Positions 44,904 through 53,605 of a stretch of 64,000 bases of DNA are shown here, one piece after another. Position numbers and translations under genes: made by a program. Under the pieces are notes generated by a model. That model ran no database searches and had not been told where the DNA came from. It saw only the letters and a list, made by a program, of their open reading frames with translations. The stretch's first letter is position 1. Each line of letters opens with the position of its first letter. The DNA is taken from contig JAMPEB010000014.1 of the NCBI GenBank assembly GCA_023665475.1, positions 16,130 through 80,129 of the forward strand, in the 5' to 3' direction. The DNA comes from Lachnoclostridium sp. GTDB lineage: Bacteria; Bacillota; Clostridia; Lachnospirales; Lachnospiraceae.

Positions 44904-46001
44904 GTGATTAAGAGAAGATTTATCAGTACGCGTTTATTAAAAAACGGAATGAAAATAGATCAGTCCATTGTTGACGGTACCGGTCGTGCGCTGATTGCCA
45001 AAGGAGCCTTTCTGGATGATTTTCAGATTGAATATCTTCAGGAGAAAGGGGTCGGCGGGGTTTATATTCAGGAAGGGGAGCTGGACCCGGAAGAATTGGA
45101 AATGAACATTTCCGAGCACACGAAAGAGGTTATTGAGAAAACCCGCGTGCAGGACCGTGCAAAGGTGACGCTGACGGAGAGTGTCCGTAAGCGTGTGGGA
45201 GAGGGTATCCAATATCTGTATAGCAACGCGGAGTCGGAAGGGTTTTTGGAGGCTACCAACAATGTGACCAATGAACTGATGAACGCTATTTTCGAGAATG
45301 ATGCAGTGGCAGTGGATGTGGGTATGCTGAAAGTCAGTGACGAGTATACCTTTAAACATAGTGTGGATGTGGCAACCATGGCTATGATTATTGCCAAAAA
45401 GCACGGTTTGAAGGATGCGGAGATACGGGAGTTGGGGATTTCGGGGCTGCTCCATGATGTGGGAAAATCCAAAATTCCCAACGAAGTGTTAAACAAACCG
45501 GGAAAGCTGACGGACGATGAATTTGCCCTGATGAAGCAGCATTCCCTGTTCGGATTTGAAATATTAAAAAAGAGAAATCAGTTTTCGGACGGCATTGTCA
45601 AAGGGGTTTTGCAGCATCATGAAAAGATGAACGGCAAAGGCTATCCTCTTGGCGTGTCTGCGGAAAAGATACATAAGTATGCCCGAATCATATCCGTAGC
45701 GGATGTCTATGATGCGCTGGTGACGGAAAGACCTTACAAGAAGGCGTTTTCCAAGCGTGATGCCGTGGAGATGATTATGGCAATGACAGGAGATTTGGAT
45801 ATTGATGTGATGCAGAGCTTTTTGGGTAGTGTGATTCTCTACCCCGTGGACAGTGTTGTGGAGTTGTCCAACGGTGAGAAGGCAAAGGTGGTGGAAAACA
45901 GTACAGAGTACACCCTGCGTCCCAAGGTGGTGGGACTTATGTCCGGAAAGATATATGATTTGGCGGGGGATATCAACTGCGCAAGCATCATCATACTGTA
46001 G
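44904..46001 (+). CDS. HD-GYP domain phosphodiesterase
   Basis: A 365-residue cytosolic protein. The N-terminal 70 residues are the short beta domain often found before HD-GYP (RALIAKGAFLDDFQIEYLQEKGV). The HD-GYP domain has His184-Asp185 (LLHDVGKSKIPNEVLNKPG), QHHEKMNGKGYP with GYP at 246-248, and SVADVYDALVTERPYKKA, all needed for hydrolysis of cyclic di-GMP or a related dinucleotide. The start is GTG, 6 bp after glgP, with a weak ribosome binding site, so translation may be coupled. Confidence 0.93.
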   Translation: MIKRRFISTRLLKNGMKIDQSIVDGTGRALIAKGAFLDDFQIEYLQEKGVGGVYIQEGELDPEELEMNISEHTKEVIEKTRVQDRAKVTLTESVRKRVGEGIQYLYSNAESEGFLEATNNVTNELMNAIFENDAVAVDVGMLKVSDEYTFKHSVDVATMAMIIAKKHGLKDAEIRELGISGLLHDVGKSKIPNEVLNKPGKLTDDEFALMKQHSLFGFEILKKRNQFSDGIVKGVLQHHEKMNGKGYPLGVSAEKIHKYARIISVADVYDALVTERPYKKAFSKRDAVEMIMAMTGDLDIDVMQSFLGSVILYPVDSVVELSNGEKAKVVENSTEYTLRPKVVGLMSGKIYDLAGDINCASIIIL

Positions 46002-46017
46002 AGAAGTGAAAAATGAT

Positions 46018-46049
46018 AACAGCAGGGAAGATATCTCCCTGCTGTTTTT
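46018..46049 (+). terminator. Intrinsic terminator, possibly bidirectional
   Basis: Perfect 11-bp stem (46018-46028 with 46036-46046) and a T tract, between the convergent HD-GYP and cellobiose phosphorylase genes. Confidence 0.85.
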
Positions 46050-46071
46050 ATACAACGCAATCTTTATCGCT

Positions 46072-48510
46072 TTATGCTCCCATAGTAATCACTACATGAT
46101 ACTCTTCTTTCCCCTTTTCATAAGGAATCACATGCCCGTCTACCGCTTTTCCGTCCACGGTCATGGAGACAACACCTTTTTCCACATTATTCGGATTCTT
46201 CACTTCAATGTGATAGGTGCCCTCGCGAAATTTTCTGGTGAGGGTGAAATCACCGAATCCCTCGGGGACGCAGGGGTCAACGGACAAGCCTTTATGGGTG
46301 GGATATACTCCCAAAATGTATTGGGAAATATTCACAAAGGTCCATGCGGCTGTACCTGTGAGCCAACTGTTCTTGGCTTCGCCGTGGAACTTGGCGTCAC
46401 GCCCGGCTATCATCTGGGAATACACATAAGGTTCCGTGCGGTGAATCTCGCTGATGTCCTCCGTATAAGCGGGACAGGTTTTCCGATAAATCTCAAAAGC
46501 GCGGCTGCCTCTGCCGATTACCGTTTCCGCAATGGATACCCAGGGATTGTTGTGGCAGAAGATGCCGGCATTTTCTTTGTATCCGGGGGGATAGGAGGAA
46601 ACCTCCCCAAGCTCCAAATGGTACTCCGTGTAAGGGGGCTGCAAAATCATCACGCCATACTCGGTATCCAGCTTTTCCTTTACGGAATCCAATGCCTTTT
46701 TGGCAAGTCCTTCTTTTACGCCTACTCCTGCCAGCACGCAGAAGCCCTGCGGCTCAATGTAAATCTGCCCTTCCTTGCATTCCTTGGAGCCAACCTTATG
46801 GCTGTAGGCATCGTAAGCCCGGACGAACCAGTCGCCGTCCCAGCCGTCCTTTAAGATGGCATCGTACATGTCGGCAACCTCTTTGCGGGCGCGCTCGGCT
46901 TCCGCCACATCGCCCATTAACTCGCACAGTTGCGCATATTCTTCCCCGTATTTTACAAACATTCCGGCAATAAATACCGACTCCGCAACCGGTCCCTCGC
47001 TGGGTCCGAAGGTCTGGAAGGATTCGCCGGGATGCTCGGAGAAACAGTTCAGATTCAGGCAGTCGTTCCAATCCGCCCGTCCGATCAAAGGCAGCTTGTG
47101 GGGACCCTTGTGGTTGATAATATAATTAAAGGAACGCTGTAAATGATTCATAAGGGGAGTGGCAATGCTCTCATCATTGTCAAAGGGAACCATTTGTGTC
47201 AAAATGGAAGTGTCTCCGGTTTCACGCACATATGCGCTGGTGCCTGCAATCAGCCACAGAGGGTCATCATTAAAGCCGCTTCCGATATCGGAGTTGCCTT
47301 TTTTGGTAAGGGGCTGGTACTGGTGATAAGCGCTTCCGTCGGGGAACTGCGTGGAAGCAATGTCAATAATACGCTCCCTTGCGCGGTCAGGAATCAAATG
47401 TACAAATCCCAGCAAATCCTGACAGGAATCACGGAAGCCCATGCCCCTTCCGATGCCGGACTCGTAATAAGAAGCGGAGCGGGACATATTGAAGGTCACC
47501 ATGCACTGATACTGATTCCAGATATTGACCATGCGGTTGACTTTTTCGTTGGAGGAAGAAACCGTGTATTTGGAAAGCAGATTGTTCCAATAATCCTTTA
47601 ATGCGGCAAACGCCTTGTCCACACCTTCCTCCGTATTGTATTTGGAAAGCATCCGGAAAGCGGGTTTTTTATTGATAATGCCGTAGGACTCCCACTTGTC
47701 GTCCTCGGGATTCTCGATATAGCCCAACACAAAAATAAAAGTTTTGCTCTCGCCGGGATTTAAAGTAATATCAAGCTGGTGGGCAGCAATGGGAGACCAG
47801 CCGCTTGCAATGGAATTGGTGCAGACGCCGTTTTCCACCGCTTCCGGTTCGCCTGCCCCCCGGTAAGCGCCCAGAAAAGCATCCCTGCTGGTGTCGAAGC
47901 CCGCCACTTTTTCATTTACGGAATAAACCGCATAATGATTGCGGCGCTCCCTATATTCGGTTTTGTGGAAAATAGTGGAATCCACCACTTCCACTTCTCC
48001 TGTGCTTAAGTTGCGCTGGAAATTCTTCATATCGTCATCCGCATTCCACAGACACCATTCCACATAGGAAAATACGGAAAAATTCTTTACGGCATCGGAA
48101 TTGTTGGTGAGGGTCAGTTTGGAAATTTCGCAGTTATCCTCCGCGGGAACAAAAGTGAGGACAGAAGCCTGCAAACCATTTTTAGAAGAAGTAAAACGAC
48201 TGTAGCCGATTCCGTGGCGGCACTCATAAGAATCCAAAGGAGTTTTCGTGGGCTTCCATCCGGGATTCCATATGCAATCACCGTCCTTTATATAGAGATA
48301 TTTACCGTTCATATCTGTGGGCACATCATTATAGCGGTATCTTGTGATGCGCAGAAGCTTGGCATCCTTATAAAAAGAATACCCGCCGCAAGTGTTGGAA
48401 ATCAGACTGAAAAACTCGTTGGTTCCCAAGTAATTAATCCAGGGAAGAGGAGTTTTGGGGGTGGTGATGACATATTCCTGATTGGCGTCGTCGAAATAAC
48501 CAAATTTCAT
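46072..48510 (-). CDS. cbp: Cellobiose phosphorylase (GH94)
   Basis: Cytosolic enzyme that splits cellobiose with phosphate into glucose-1-phosphate and glucose. The protein (812 residues) follows the well-studied C. thermocellum cellobiose phosphorylase along its whole length: start [48 protein letters not shown], and [14 protein letters not shown] with the general acid at Asp483. GGAGG lies 8 nt before the start. It is transcribed divergently from lacI and the sugar ABC transporter genes, which should import its substrate; the glucose released can enter via the glucokinase at 13.6 kb. Confidence 0.96.
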   Translation of the reverse strand: MKFGYFDDANQEYVITTPKTPLPWINYLGTNEFFSLISNTCGGYSFYKDAKLLRITRYRYNDVPTDMNGKYLYIKDGDCIWNPGWKPTKTPLDSYECRHGIGYSRFTSSKNGLQASVLTFVPAEDNCEISKLTLTNNSDAVKNFSVFSYVEWCLWNADDDMKNFQRNLSTGEVEVVDSTIFHKTEYRERRNHYAVYSVNEKVAGFDTSRDAFLGAYRGAGEPEAVENGVCTNSIASGWSPIAAHQLDITLNPGESKTFIFVLGYIENPEDDKWESYGIINKKPAFRMLSKYNTEEGVDKAFAALKDYWNNLLSKYTVSSSNEKVNRMVNIWNQYQCMVTFNMSRSASYYESGIGRGMGFRDSCQDLLGFVHLIPDRARERIIDIASTQFPDGSAYHQYQPLTKKGNSDIGSGFNDDPLWLIAGTSAYVRETGDTSILTQMVPFDNDESIATPLMNHLQRSFNYIINHKGPHKLPLIGRADWNDCLNLNCFSEHPGESFQTFGPSEGPVAESVFIAGMFVKYGEEYAQLCELMGDVAEAERARKEVADMYDAILKDGWDGDWFVRAYDAYSHKVGSKECKEGQIYIEPQGFCVLAGVGVKEGLAKKALDSVKEKLDTEYGVMILQPPYTEYHLELGEVSSYPPGYKENAGIFCHNNPWVSIAETVIGRGSRAFEIYRKTCPAYTEDISEIHRTEPYVYSQMIAGRDAKFHGEAKNSWLTGTAAWTFVNISQYILGVYPTHKGLSVDPCVPEGFGDFTLTRKFREGTYHIEVKNPNNVEKGVVSMTVDGKAVDGHVIPYEKGKEEYHVVITMGA

Positions 48511-48662
48511 GATTGATACCTCCTTGTCCGCTTCACGGACATAAATGAAATAATTTGAAAGTTTACTTTTCCTGTTTTTCGGTTTCTGCGCCGCTTTTTG
48601 TGTGATTTGGGCTTATGGGTGCGGCGCAGGCACAAACCCGTGAGCAAAAAATCAGATTTTAT

Positions 48663-48675
48663 GAAAACGATTAAG
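48663..48675. promoter_or_regulatory. Candidate LacI-family operator 1
   Basis: GAAAACGATTAAG, found identically at 48848-48860. It has the central CG of LacI-family sites and lies about 18-30 nt after the predicted cbp start point, where a repressor would block elongation. With its preceding AT it also fits most of the catabolite-response element consensus. Confidence 0.6.
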
Positions 48676-48699
48676 GAGATGTCCTGCAATCTGACTCAA

Positions 48700-48728
48700 A
48701 TTATACAGAATATCATGTGAAAATGCAA
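48700..48728 (-). promoter_or_regulatory. Promoter of cbp
   Basis: On the - strand TTGCAT (48723-48728) and perfect TATAAT (48700-48705) with a 17-bp spacer. Confidence 0.75.
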
Positions 48729-48810
48729 CAAAAATATAAAAAAGCTAAAACACCTTGTAAAAACCAAGATATTTTATTGATAGGTTTATACAAAAATTTT
48801 ACAAAAAGCC

Positions 48811-48839
48811 TTGCAAAATTATTCAAAATGATATATAGT
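48811..48839 (+). promoter_or_regulatory. Promoter of lacI and the transporter genes
   Basis: TTGCAA (48811-48816) and TATAGT (48834-48839) with a 17-bp spacer; predicted start near 48846. Confidence 0.7.
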
Positions 48840-48847
48840 AGTCTTGC

Positions 48848-48860
48848 GAAAACGATTAAG
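48848..48860. promoter_or_regulatory. Candidate LacI-family operator 2
   Basis: Exact second copy of GAAAACGATTAAG, overlapping positions about +2 to +14 of the lacI transcript. Suggests autorepression. Confidence 0.6.
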
Positions 48861-48877
48861 TAATTGGGAGAACTGCC

Positions 48878-49891
48878 ATGGCATCACTGAAGGATATCTC
48901 CAAGATATGCGGAGTTTCAGTAGCTACTGTCAGTAAAGCGCTGAACAACCACAAGGATATCGGAGAAGACACAAAAAAGCATATCAGGCAGGTCGCCAAG
49001 GAGATAGGGTATTCTCCGAATCTTTCAGCGAGGGCATTAAAGACAAACAGAACTTATGAAATCGGCGTTTTGTTTATGGATGATGCGTTGAGCGGATTGA
49101 CCCACGATTATTTTTCCCGGGTTTTGGACAGCTTTAAAAGAGCGGCTGAGAAGAGCGGATATGACATTACTTTTATCAATGCCTGCAGGAACAGGGAAGG
49201 GCGGATGTCCTATCTGGAGCATTGCAGATACCGTGGATTTGACGGTGTAATGCTTGCCTGTATCGATGTATCGGACCCGGAGGTTATAGAGCTGGTACAA
49301 AGTAATATTCCGCTGGTAACGATTGATTATCTGTTCAATAACCGAATTGCGGTGATATCCGATAATGTCACAGGCATGAGGGAACTGTTGGAATATATTT
49401 ATGGAAAGGGGCACAGAAAAGTTGCCTATATCCATGGGGCAAAATCTGCGGTAACCGACAGCCGCCTTACCAGTTTTTATAATACGGCGGAAAAATTGGG
49501 AATGGAAGTCCCGGAAGAATATATCGGTGAAGCCGCATACCGAAATACGGAAGATACTTATCAAGTGACAACCGAGCTGCTGAATTTGCAAAATCCCCCC
49601 ACATGTATTATTTTTCCTGACGACTTTGCGGCTTTTGGCGGAATCAATGCCATCCGGGACAGGGGACTGCGGATACCGGAGGATGTTTCGGTGGCGGGAT
49701 ATGACGGCATCAATGCGGCAAGGCATATACAACCCAGCCTTACCACCATCAGGCAGGATACAGAGCAGATGGGATGTGTGGCGGCAAGAGAATTAATCAG
49801 TCTTATCGAAAGACCGAAAACTACCATAGTAGAACAGATTGTAATACCCGGAAACCTGATAGAAGGGCAGTCCGTGGCAGAAATCAATTAG
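48878..49891 (+). CDS. LacI-family transcriptional regulator of cellobiose genes
   Basis: A 337-residue repressor: N-terminal helix-turn-helix (LKDISKICGVSVATVSKALN), hinge helix (SPNLSARALKTNRTYEIGVLF), then a periplasmic-binding-protein-like effector domain ending in VSVAGYDGINAARHIQPSLTTIRQ. Effector unknown; cellobiose or a related disaccharide is likely from context. GGGAG precedes the start. Two identical 13-bp sites flank its own promoter and that of cbp. Confidence 0.93.
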   Translation: MASLKDISKICGVSVATVSKALNNHKDIGEDTKKHIRQVAKEIGYSPNLSARALKTNRTYEIGVLFMDDALSGLTHDYFSRVLDSFKRAAEKSGYDITFINACRNREGRMSYLEHCRYRGFDGVMLACIDVSDPEVIELVQSNIPLVTIDYLFNNRIAVISDNVTGMRELLEYIYGKGHRKVAYIHGAKSAVTDSRLTSFYNTAEKLGMEVPEEYIGEAAYRNTEDTYQVTTELLNLQNPPTCIIFPDDFAAFGGINAIRDRGLRIPEDVSVAGYDGINAARHIQPSLTTIRQDTEQMGCVAARELISLIERPKTTIVEQIVIPGNLIEGQSVAEIN

Positions 49892-49957
49892 GCATTTATA
49901 GTGCAAGCTATGAAGATAAATGCAATACTAACAACATAATTTTCAGGAGGTATGAAA

Positions 49958-51337
49958 ATGAAGAAAAAGGTACTTAGCGCTTTGTTAGCTGCAACAATGG
50001 TTGCTGCTGCGTTTGCCGGATGCGGAAATAAGGATAACGGCAAGGCAGGGGGAGTTTCCGACGGCGGCAAGGTGCTCAATATTTATGTCTGGAATGAGGA
50101 ATTTAAGAGTCGTGTGACAGACCATTATCCCGGCTACACGAAAGTGGATGCAACCCATGGTACCATCGGCGATGTATCTGTAGTCTGGAACATTACACCC
50201 AATGATGATAACGCCTACCAGAACAATCTGGACACTGTTCTGCAGAAGCAGGCAAGCGCAAAAGCGGATGACAAGATTGATATTTTCCTTGTAGAAGCTG
50301 ACTATGCGTTAAAGTATGTTGACACCGATTACACGGTAGCGGTAAAGGATTTGGGAATTACTGATGCGGATTTGGCTAACCAGTATCAGTACACCAAGGA
50401 TATCGTTACCGATTCCAAAGGTGTTTTGAAGGGTGTTTCATGGCAGGGCTGCCCCGGCGTAATGTTCTACAGCCGCAGTGCAGCAAAGGAAGTATTCGGA
50501 ACGGACGACCCCGCTAAGGTTCAGGAGTATGTTAAGGATTGGGATACCTTCTCAACAACTGCTGCTACCTTGAAAGAGAAAGGATATAACATTGTTTCGT
50601 CCGTAAACGATACATACCGTGTATATTCCAACAATGTAACTTCTCCCTGGGTAGTTGACGGCAAGATTAACATTGACAAGAACATTGAAAAGTGGGTTGA
50701 GGATTCCAAGAAGCTGGTGGACGCAAAAGAAACCGGAACTCACGAACTGTGGGGCGATGATTGGAAGAAGGGATTCTATCCCGCAGGCAAAGTATTTGCT
50801 TACTTTGGCCCCGCTTGGCTTGTAAACTTCTCCATGGATGCTGATCAGCCGGGTTCCATCGGCAACAACGGCGATTGGGGAGCAACCGAAGGACCTCAGG
50901 GATTCTTCTGGGGGGGTACTTGGATTTGTGCGGCAGCCGGAACAGACAATTCAAGCCTTGTAAAGGATATCATGCTTAAGCTGACTACCGATGAAGAAAT
51001 CATGACGGAAATTGTAGTAGCCGATGATGATTTCGTAAACAACAAGCCTGCTATGGAAGCATTGGCAAGCGGCGAAAAGAAAGTAAAAGACCCTAACGAT
51101 GACACCAAGGAAGTAGAGTATTCCAGCAAGATTTTAGGCGGACAGAACCCTCTGGCTATGTATTGCGCAGGCGTAGACGGACTTGACTTGAGCAACCTTT
51201 CCGCTTATGACCAAGGTTGTAACGAAGAGTTCCAGAACGCTATGAAGAATTACTTCGATGGCAACGCTACTTATGACGAAGCTCTTGATTTGTTCTATAA
51301 GGCGATTGGAGAGAAGTATCCTGATTTGAAGAAATAA
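49958..51337 (+). CDS. Sugar ABC transporter substrate-binding lipoprotein
   Basis: A 459-residue lipoprotein of the family 1 solute-binding proteins. Signal with AGC lipobox (FAGCGNKDN), then ISNIYVWNEEF-like LNIYVWNEEF and the inter-lobe segments GVSWQGCPGVMFYSRSAAK and GPAWLVNF. Binds an oligosaccharide, probably cellobiose, outside the membrane. The start at 49958 is chosen over 49952 because AGGAGG is 7 nt from it. Two terminator hairpins separate it from the permease genes, so it is probably made in excess of them. Confidence 0.9.
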   Translation: MKKKVLSALLAATMVAAAFAGCGNKDNGKAGGVSDGGKVLNIYVWNEEFKSRVTDHYPGYTKVDATHGTIGDVSVVWNITPNDDNAYQNNLDTVLQKQASAKADDKIDIFLVEADYALKYVDTDYTVAVKDLGITDADLANQYQYTKDIVTDSKGVLKGVSWQGCPGVMFYSRSAAKEVFGTDDPAKVQEYVKDWDTFSTTAATLKEKGYNIVSSVNDTYRVYSNNVTSPWVVDGKINIDKNIEKWVEDSKKLVDAKETGTHELWGDDWKKGFYPAGKVFAYFGPAWLVNFSMDADQPGSIGNNGDWGATEGPQGFFWGGTWICAAAGTDNSSLVKDIMLKLTTDEEIMTEIVVADDDFVNNKPAMEALASGEKKVKDPNDDTKEVEYSSKILGGQNPLAMYCAGVDGLDLSNLSAYDQGCNEEFQNAMKNYFDGNATYDEALDLFYKAIGEKYPDLKK

Positions 51338-51367
51338 TCAGTAACAGGGTATTATGGATGGAATTGA

Positions 51368-51404
51368 CCATGCCTGCTTGAATTATCGGGCAGGCATGGT
51401 TTTT
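51368..51404 (+). terminator. Terminator between binding protein and permease genes
   Basis: 10-bp stem (51368-51377 with 51390-51399), 12-nt loop, then TTTTT. Confidence 0.75.
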
Positions 51405-51445
51405 ATCTGATAGGAAATTGCGACAGTGTAAACCCATTCAGGAAG

Positions 51446-51469
51446 GTCGCTGCCGAGCGACGATTTTTT
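51446..51469 (+). terminator. Second terminator upstream of the permease genes
   Basis: GTCGCT-GCCG-AGCGAC stem (51446-51451 with 51456-51461) followed by GATTTTTT. Confidence 0.65.
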
Positions 51470-51577
51470 AAAGAGATTGCCGCAAGGCCGGCAGCAGATT
51501 TTAATACATGATATTCCTTAACAGATGGAGATTTGCTGCGGGCTTTGTAGCAAATGAGTCAAACGGAGGGCACCTTA

Positions 51578-52501
51578 ATGAAAAAAGAAAAGAGAGGGAA
51601 GGTTGTAAGCTATAACAAGTGGGGGTATATTTTTCTGATACCTTTTGTAGTGGTGTATCTGGTATTTCAGTTTATCCCCTTGGTCAGCACCATTTACAAC
51701 AGCTTTTTTGAAAATTATCGTTCCGGACTGAATCAGATAGGACCTAATTTTGTCTGGTTTGAAAATTATAAAGAAATTTTTTCCAACAGCGATATCTGGA
51801 TGTATACCAAAAATACATTGATTATGTGGGTGATGGGATTTGTGCCTCAGATTATCGTATCCCTGCTTTTGGGTGCATGGTTTTCAGACCCGAGCCTGCG
51901 TCTTAAAGGGCAGAGATTCTTTAAAACGGTCATTTATCTGCCGAATCTGATTATGGCTTCCGCATTTGCCATGTTATTTTTTACCCTGTTTTCGGACAGC
52001 GGACCTATCAATTCCATGCTGATGCAGATGGGAATTTTGCAGGAGCCTTTTAAATTTATGTCCAATGTCTGGAGCGTCAGGACTTTGGTGGCGTTTATGA
52101 ACTTTATCATGTGGTTCGGAAATACTACAATACTGCTGATGGCGGGCATGATGGGAATCGACACCTCCTTGTTTGAAGCGGCACAGGTGGACGGAGCAAC
52201 TTCCACACAGGTATTTTTTAAGATTACCCTGCCCCTGCTGAAACCGATTTTGATTTATGTAATGGTCACCTCTTTAATCGGCGGTCTGCAGATGTTCGAT
52301 GTTCCGCAGGTGCTGACAAACGGTAACGGCGACCCCATGAGGTCTTCTATGACCCTGATCATGTATCTGAATAAGCATCTGTTCAGCAAGAACTATGGTA
52401 TGGGCGGTGCGCTGTCCGTTATCCTGTTCATTATTACAGGTGTTCTCAGCTTGATTATTTTCAAGTTTTCTAATGACCCGAGACCGAAGAAAGAAAAGTA
52501 G
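51578..52501 (+). CDS. Sugar ABC transporter permease (MalF type)
   Basis: Six-helix inner membrane permease of about 307 residues. The EAA loop that contacts the ATPase is visible (LFEAAQVDGATSTQVFFKITLPLLKP). Starts at 51578, with GGAGGG 7 nt upstream; an ATG at 51554 has no binding site. Works with the following permease and the binding protein. No ATPase gene is in the locus, so a shared MsmX-type ATPase encoded elsewhere must power it. Confidence 0.92.
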   Translation: MKKEKRGKVVSYNKWGYIFLIPFVVVYLVFQFIPLVSTIYNSFFENYRSGLNQIGPNFVWFENYKEIFSNSDIWMYTKNTLIMWVMGFVPQIIVSLLLGAWFSDPSLRLKGQRFFKTVIYLPNLIMASAFAMLFFTLFSDSGPINSMLMQMGILQEPFKFMSNVWSVRTLVAFMNFIMWFGNTTILLMAGMMGIDTSLFEAAQVDGATSTQVFFKITLPLLKPILIYVMVTSLIGGLQMFDVPQVLTNGNGDPMRSSMTLIMYLNKHLFSKNYGMGGALSVILFIITGVLSLIIFKFSNDPRPKKEK

Positions 52502-52513
52502 GAGGTGGCGACA

Positions 52514-53380
52514 ATGAGTAAAGAGGGAAGTATGCAAACAAAAAAAGGTCTTGGCATCCACGCCAGAAGAACTATCGCATATATTGTATTAGTAGTTGTA
52601 TCCTTTTTGTGCCTGTTCTGGTTTTATGTCTTATTTGTCAATGCCACCAGATCAAATTCACAGTTGAGTTCGGGTTTTACCCTGATACCCAACACGAATC
52701 TGTGGAAGAATTGGACGAACCTTCTGCATGGCAGCCTGCCTATTTTGTCGGGTCTGTTCAACAGCGTGATTGTGGCGGGGCTCAGCGCATTATTCTGTAC
52801 TTATGTGTCCACCATGACAGCTTATGCGATTCATGCCTATGATTTTAAGTTGAAAAATTTTATGTTTACCTTTATACTAATGGTTATGATGATTCCCACA
52901 CAGGTAACGGCACTGGGTTTCCTGCAGTTAGTAATCACAATGAGGCTGGAAGACAGTTTTATTCCGTTGGTGGTGCCGGCAATGGCGGCTCCCGTGACCT
53001 TTTTCTATATGAAACAGTACATGGATAGCGCCCTGCCCCTGTCATTGATTGAAGCGGCGAGGATTGACGGCTCCGGAGAATTCCGTACCTTCAATACCAT
53101 TATCCTTCCGCTGATGAAACCGGCGATTGCGGTGCAGGCAATCTTCACATTTGTCAGCAGTTGGAACAATTACTTTACACCGGCTCTGATTCTCCACGAT
53201 GAGAAAAAGAAGACTCTGCCTATTTTGATTGCCCAGTTGAGAAGTGCGGATTTCCTTAAATTTGACATGGGTCAGGTTTATGTGATGATTGCATTCTCGA
53301 TTTTCCCGGTGATTCTGGTTTACCTGATTCTGTCCAAACATATCGTTCAGGGTGTTGCAATGGGTAGTGTGAAGGGTTAA
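52514..53380 (+). CDS. Sugar ABC transporter permease (MalG type)
   Basis: Second permease, 288 residues, six predicted helices and an EAA loop (LIEAARIDGSGEFRTFNTIILPLMKPAI). GGAGGTGG lies 7 nt before ATG 52514, ruling out the GTG at 52505. It overlaps the intergenic zone of the partner gene by a few bases. Repeat copies D1 and D2 follow its stop directly. Confidence 0.92.
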   Translation: MSKEGSMQTKKGLGIHARRTIAYIVLVVVSFLCLFWFYVLFVNATRSNSQLSSGFTLIPNTNLWKNWTNLLHGSLPILSGLFNSVIVAGLSALFCTYVSTMTAYAIHAYDFKLKNFMFTFILMVMMIPTQVTALGFLQLVITMRLEDSFIPLVVPAMAAPVTFFYMKQYMDSALPLSLIEAARIDGSGEFRTFNTIILPLMKPAIAVQAIFTFVSSWNNYFTPALILHDEKKKTLPILIAQLRSADFLKFDMGQVYVMIAFSIFPVILVYLILSKHIVQGVAMGSVKG

Positions 53381-53466
53381 GTGTGTAAAGAAATTCTAAG
53401 CCAGCAAAATACGCTGACTAAGAATTTCTAAGTTACACACTGAAGAACGCAAAATCAGCGTTCTTC
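53381..53466 (+). repeat. Structured repeat element, copy D1
   Basis: Outer stem 53381-53388 with 53433-53440 (GTGTGTAA/TTACACAC), middle stem 53389-53397 with 53421-53429 (AGAAATTCT/AGAATTTCT, a compensating change relative to copies B and C), upper stem CAGC/GCTG, and 3' hairpin 53442-53450 with 53458-53466 (GAAGAACGC/GCGTTCTTC). Begins at the base after the permease stop. Confidence 0.8.
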
Positions 53467-53475
53467 GCACATAAA

Positions 53476-53555
53476 AGATTTTTTAAGCAGTCATAAAACG
53501 CCTGCTAAGAAAATCTAAGTTTCGCCTCGAAAGAACGCAAGGACAGCGTTCTTTC
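53476..53555 (+). repeat. Structured repeat element, copy D2
   Basis: Middle stem 53476-53484 with 53508-53516 (AGATTTTTT/AGAAAATCT, one G-U pair), upper stem GCAG/CTGC, 3' hairpin 53529-53538 with 53546-53555 (GAAAGAACGC/GCGTTCTTTC). The outer stem is not evident. Tandem with D1. Confidence 0.7.
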
Positions 53556-53605
53556 TGAGGGTTTATGGTAGTTATAAAATTTATAATATAAGGAGGACAT
53601 GTAGA

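Noticed and set aside
48663..48675. Calling the 13-mer a catabolite response element outright
   Set aside because: It matches most but not all consensus positions, and its exact duplicate near lacI fits the local regulator better.
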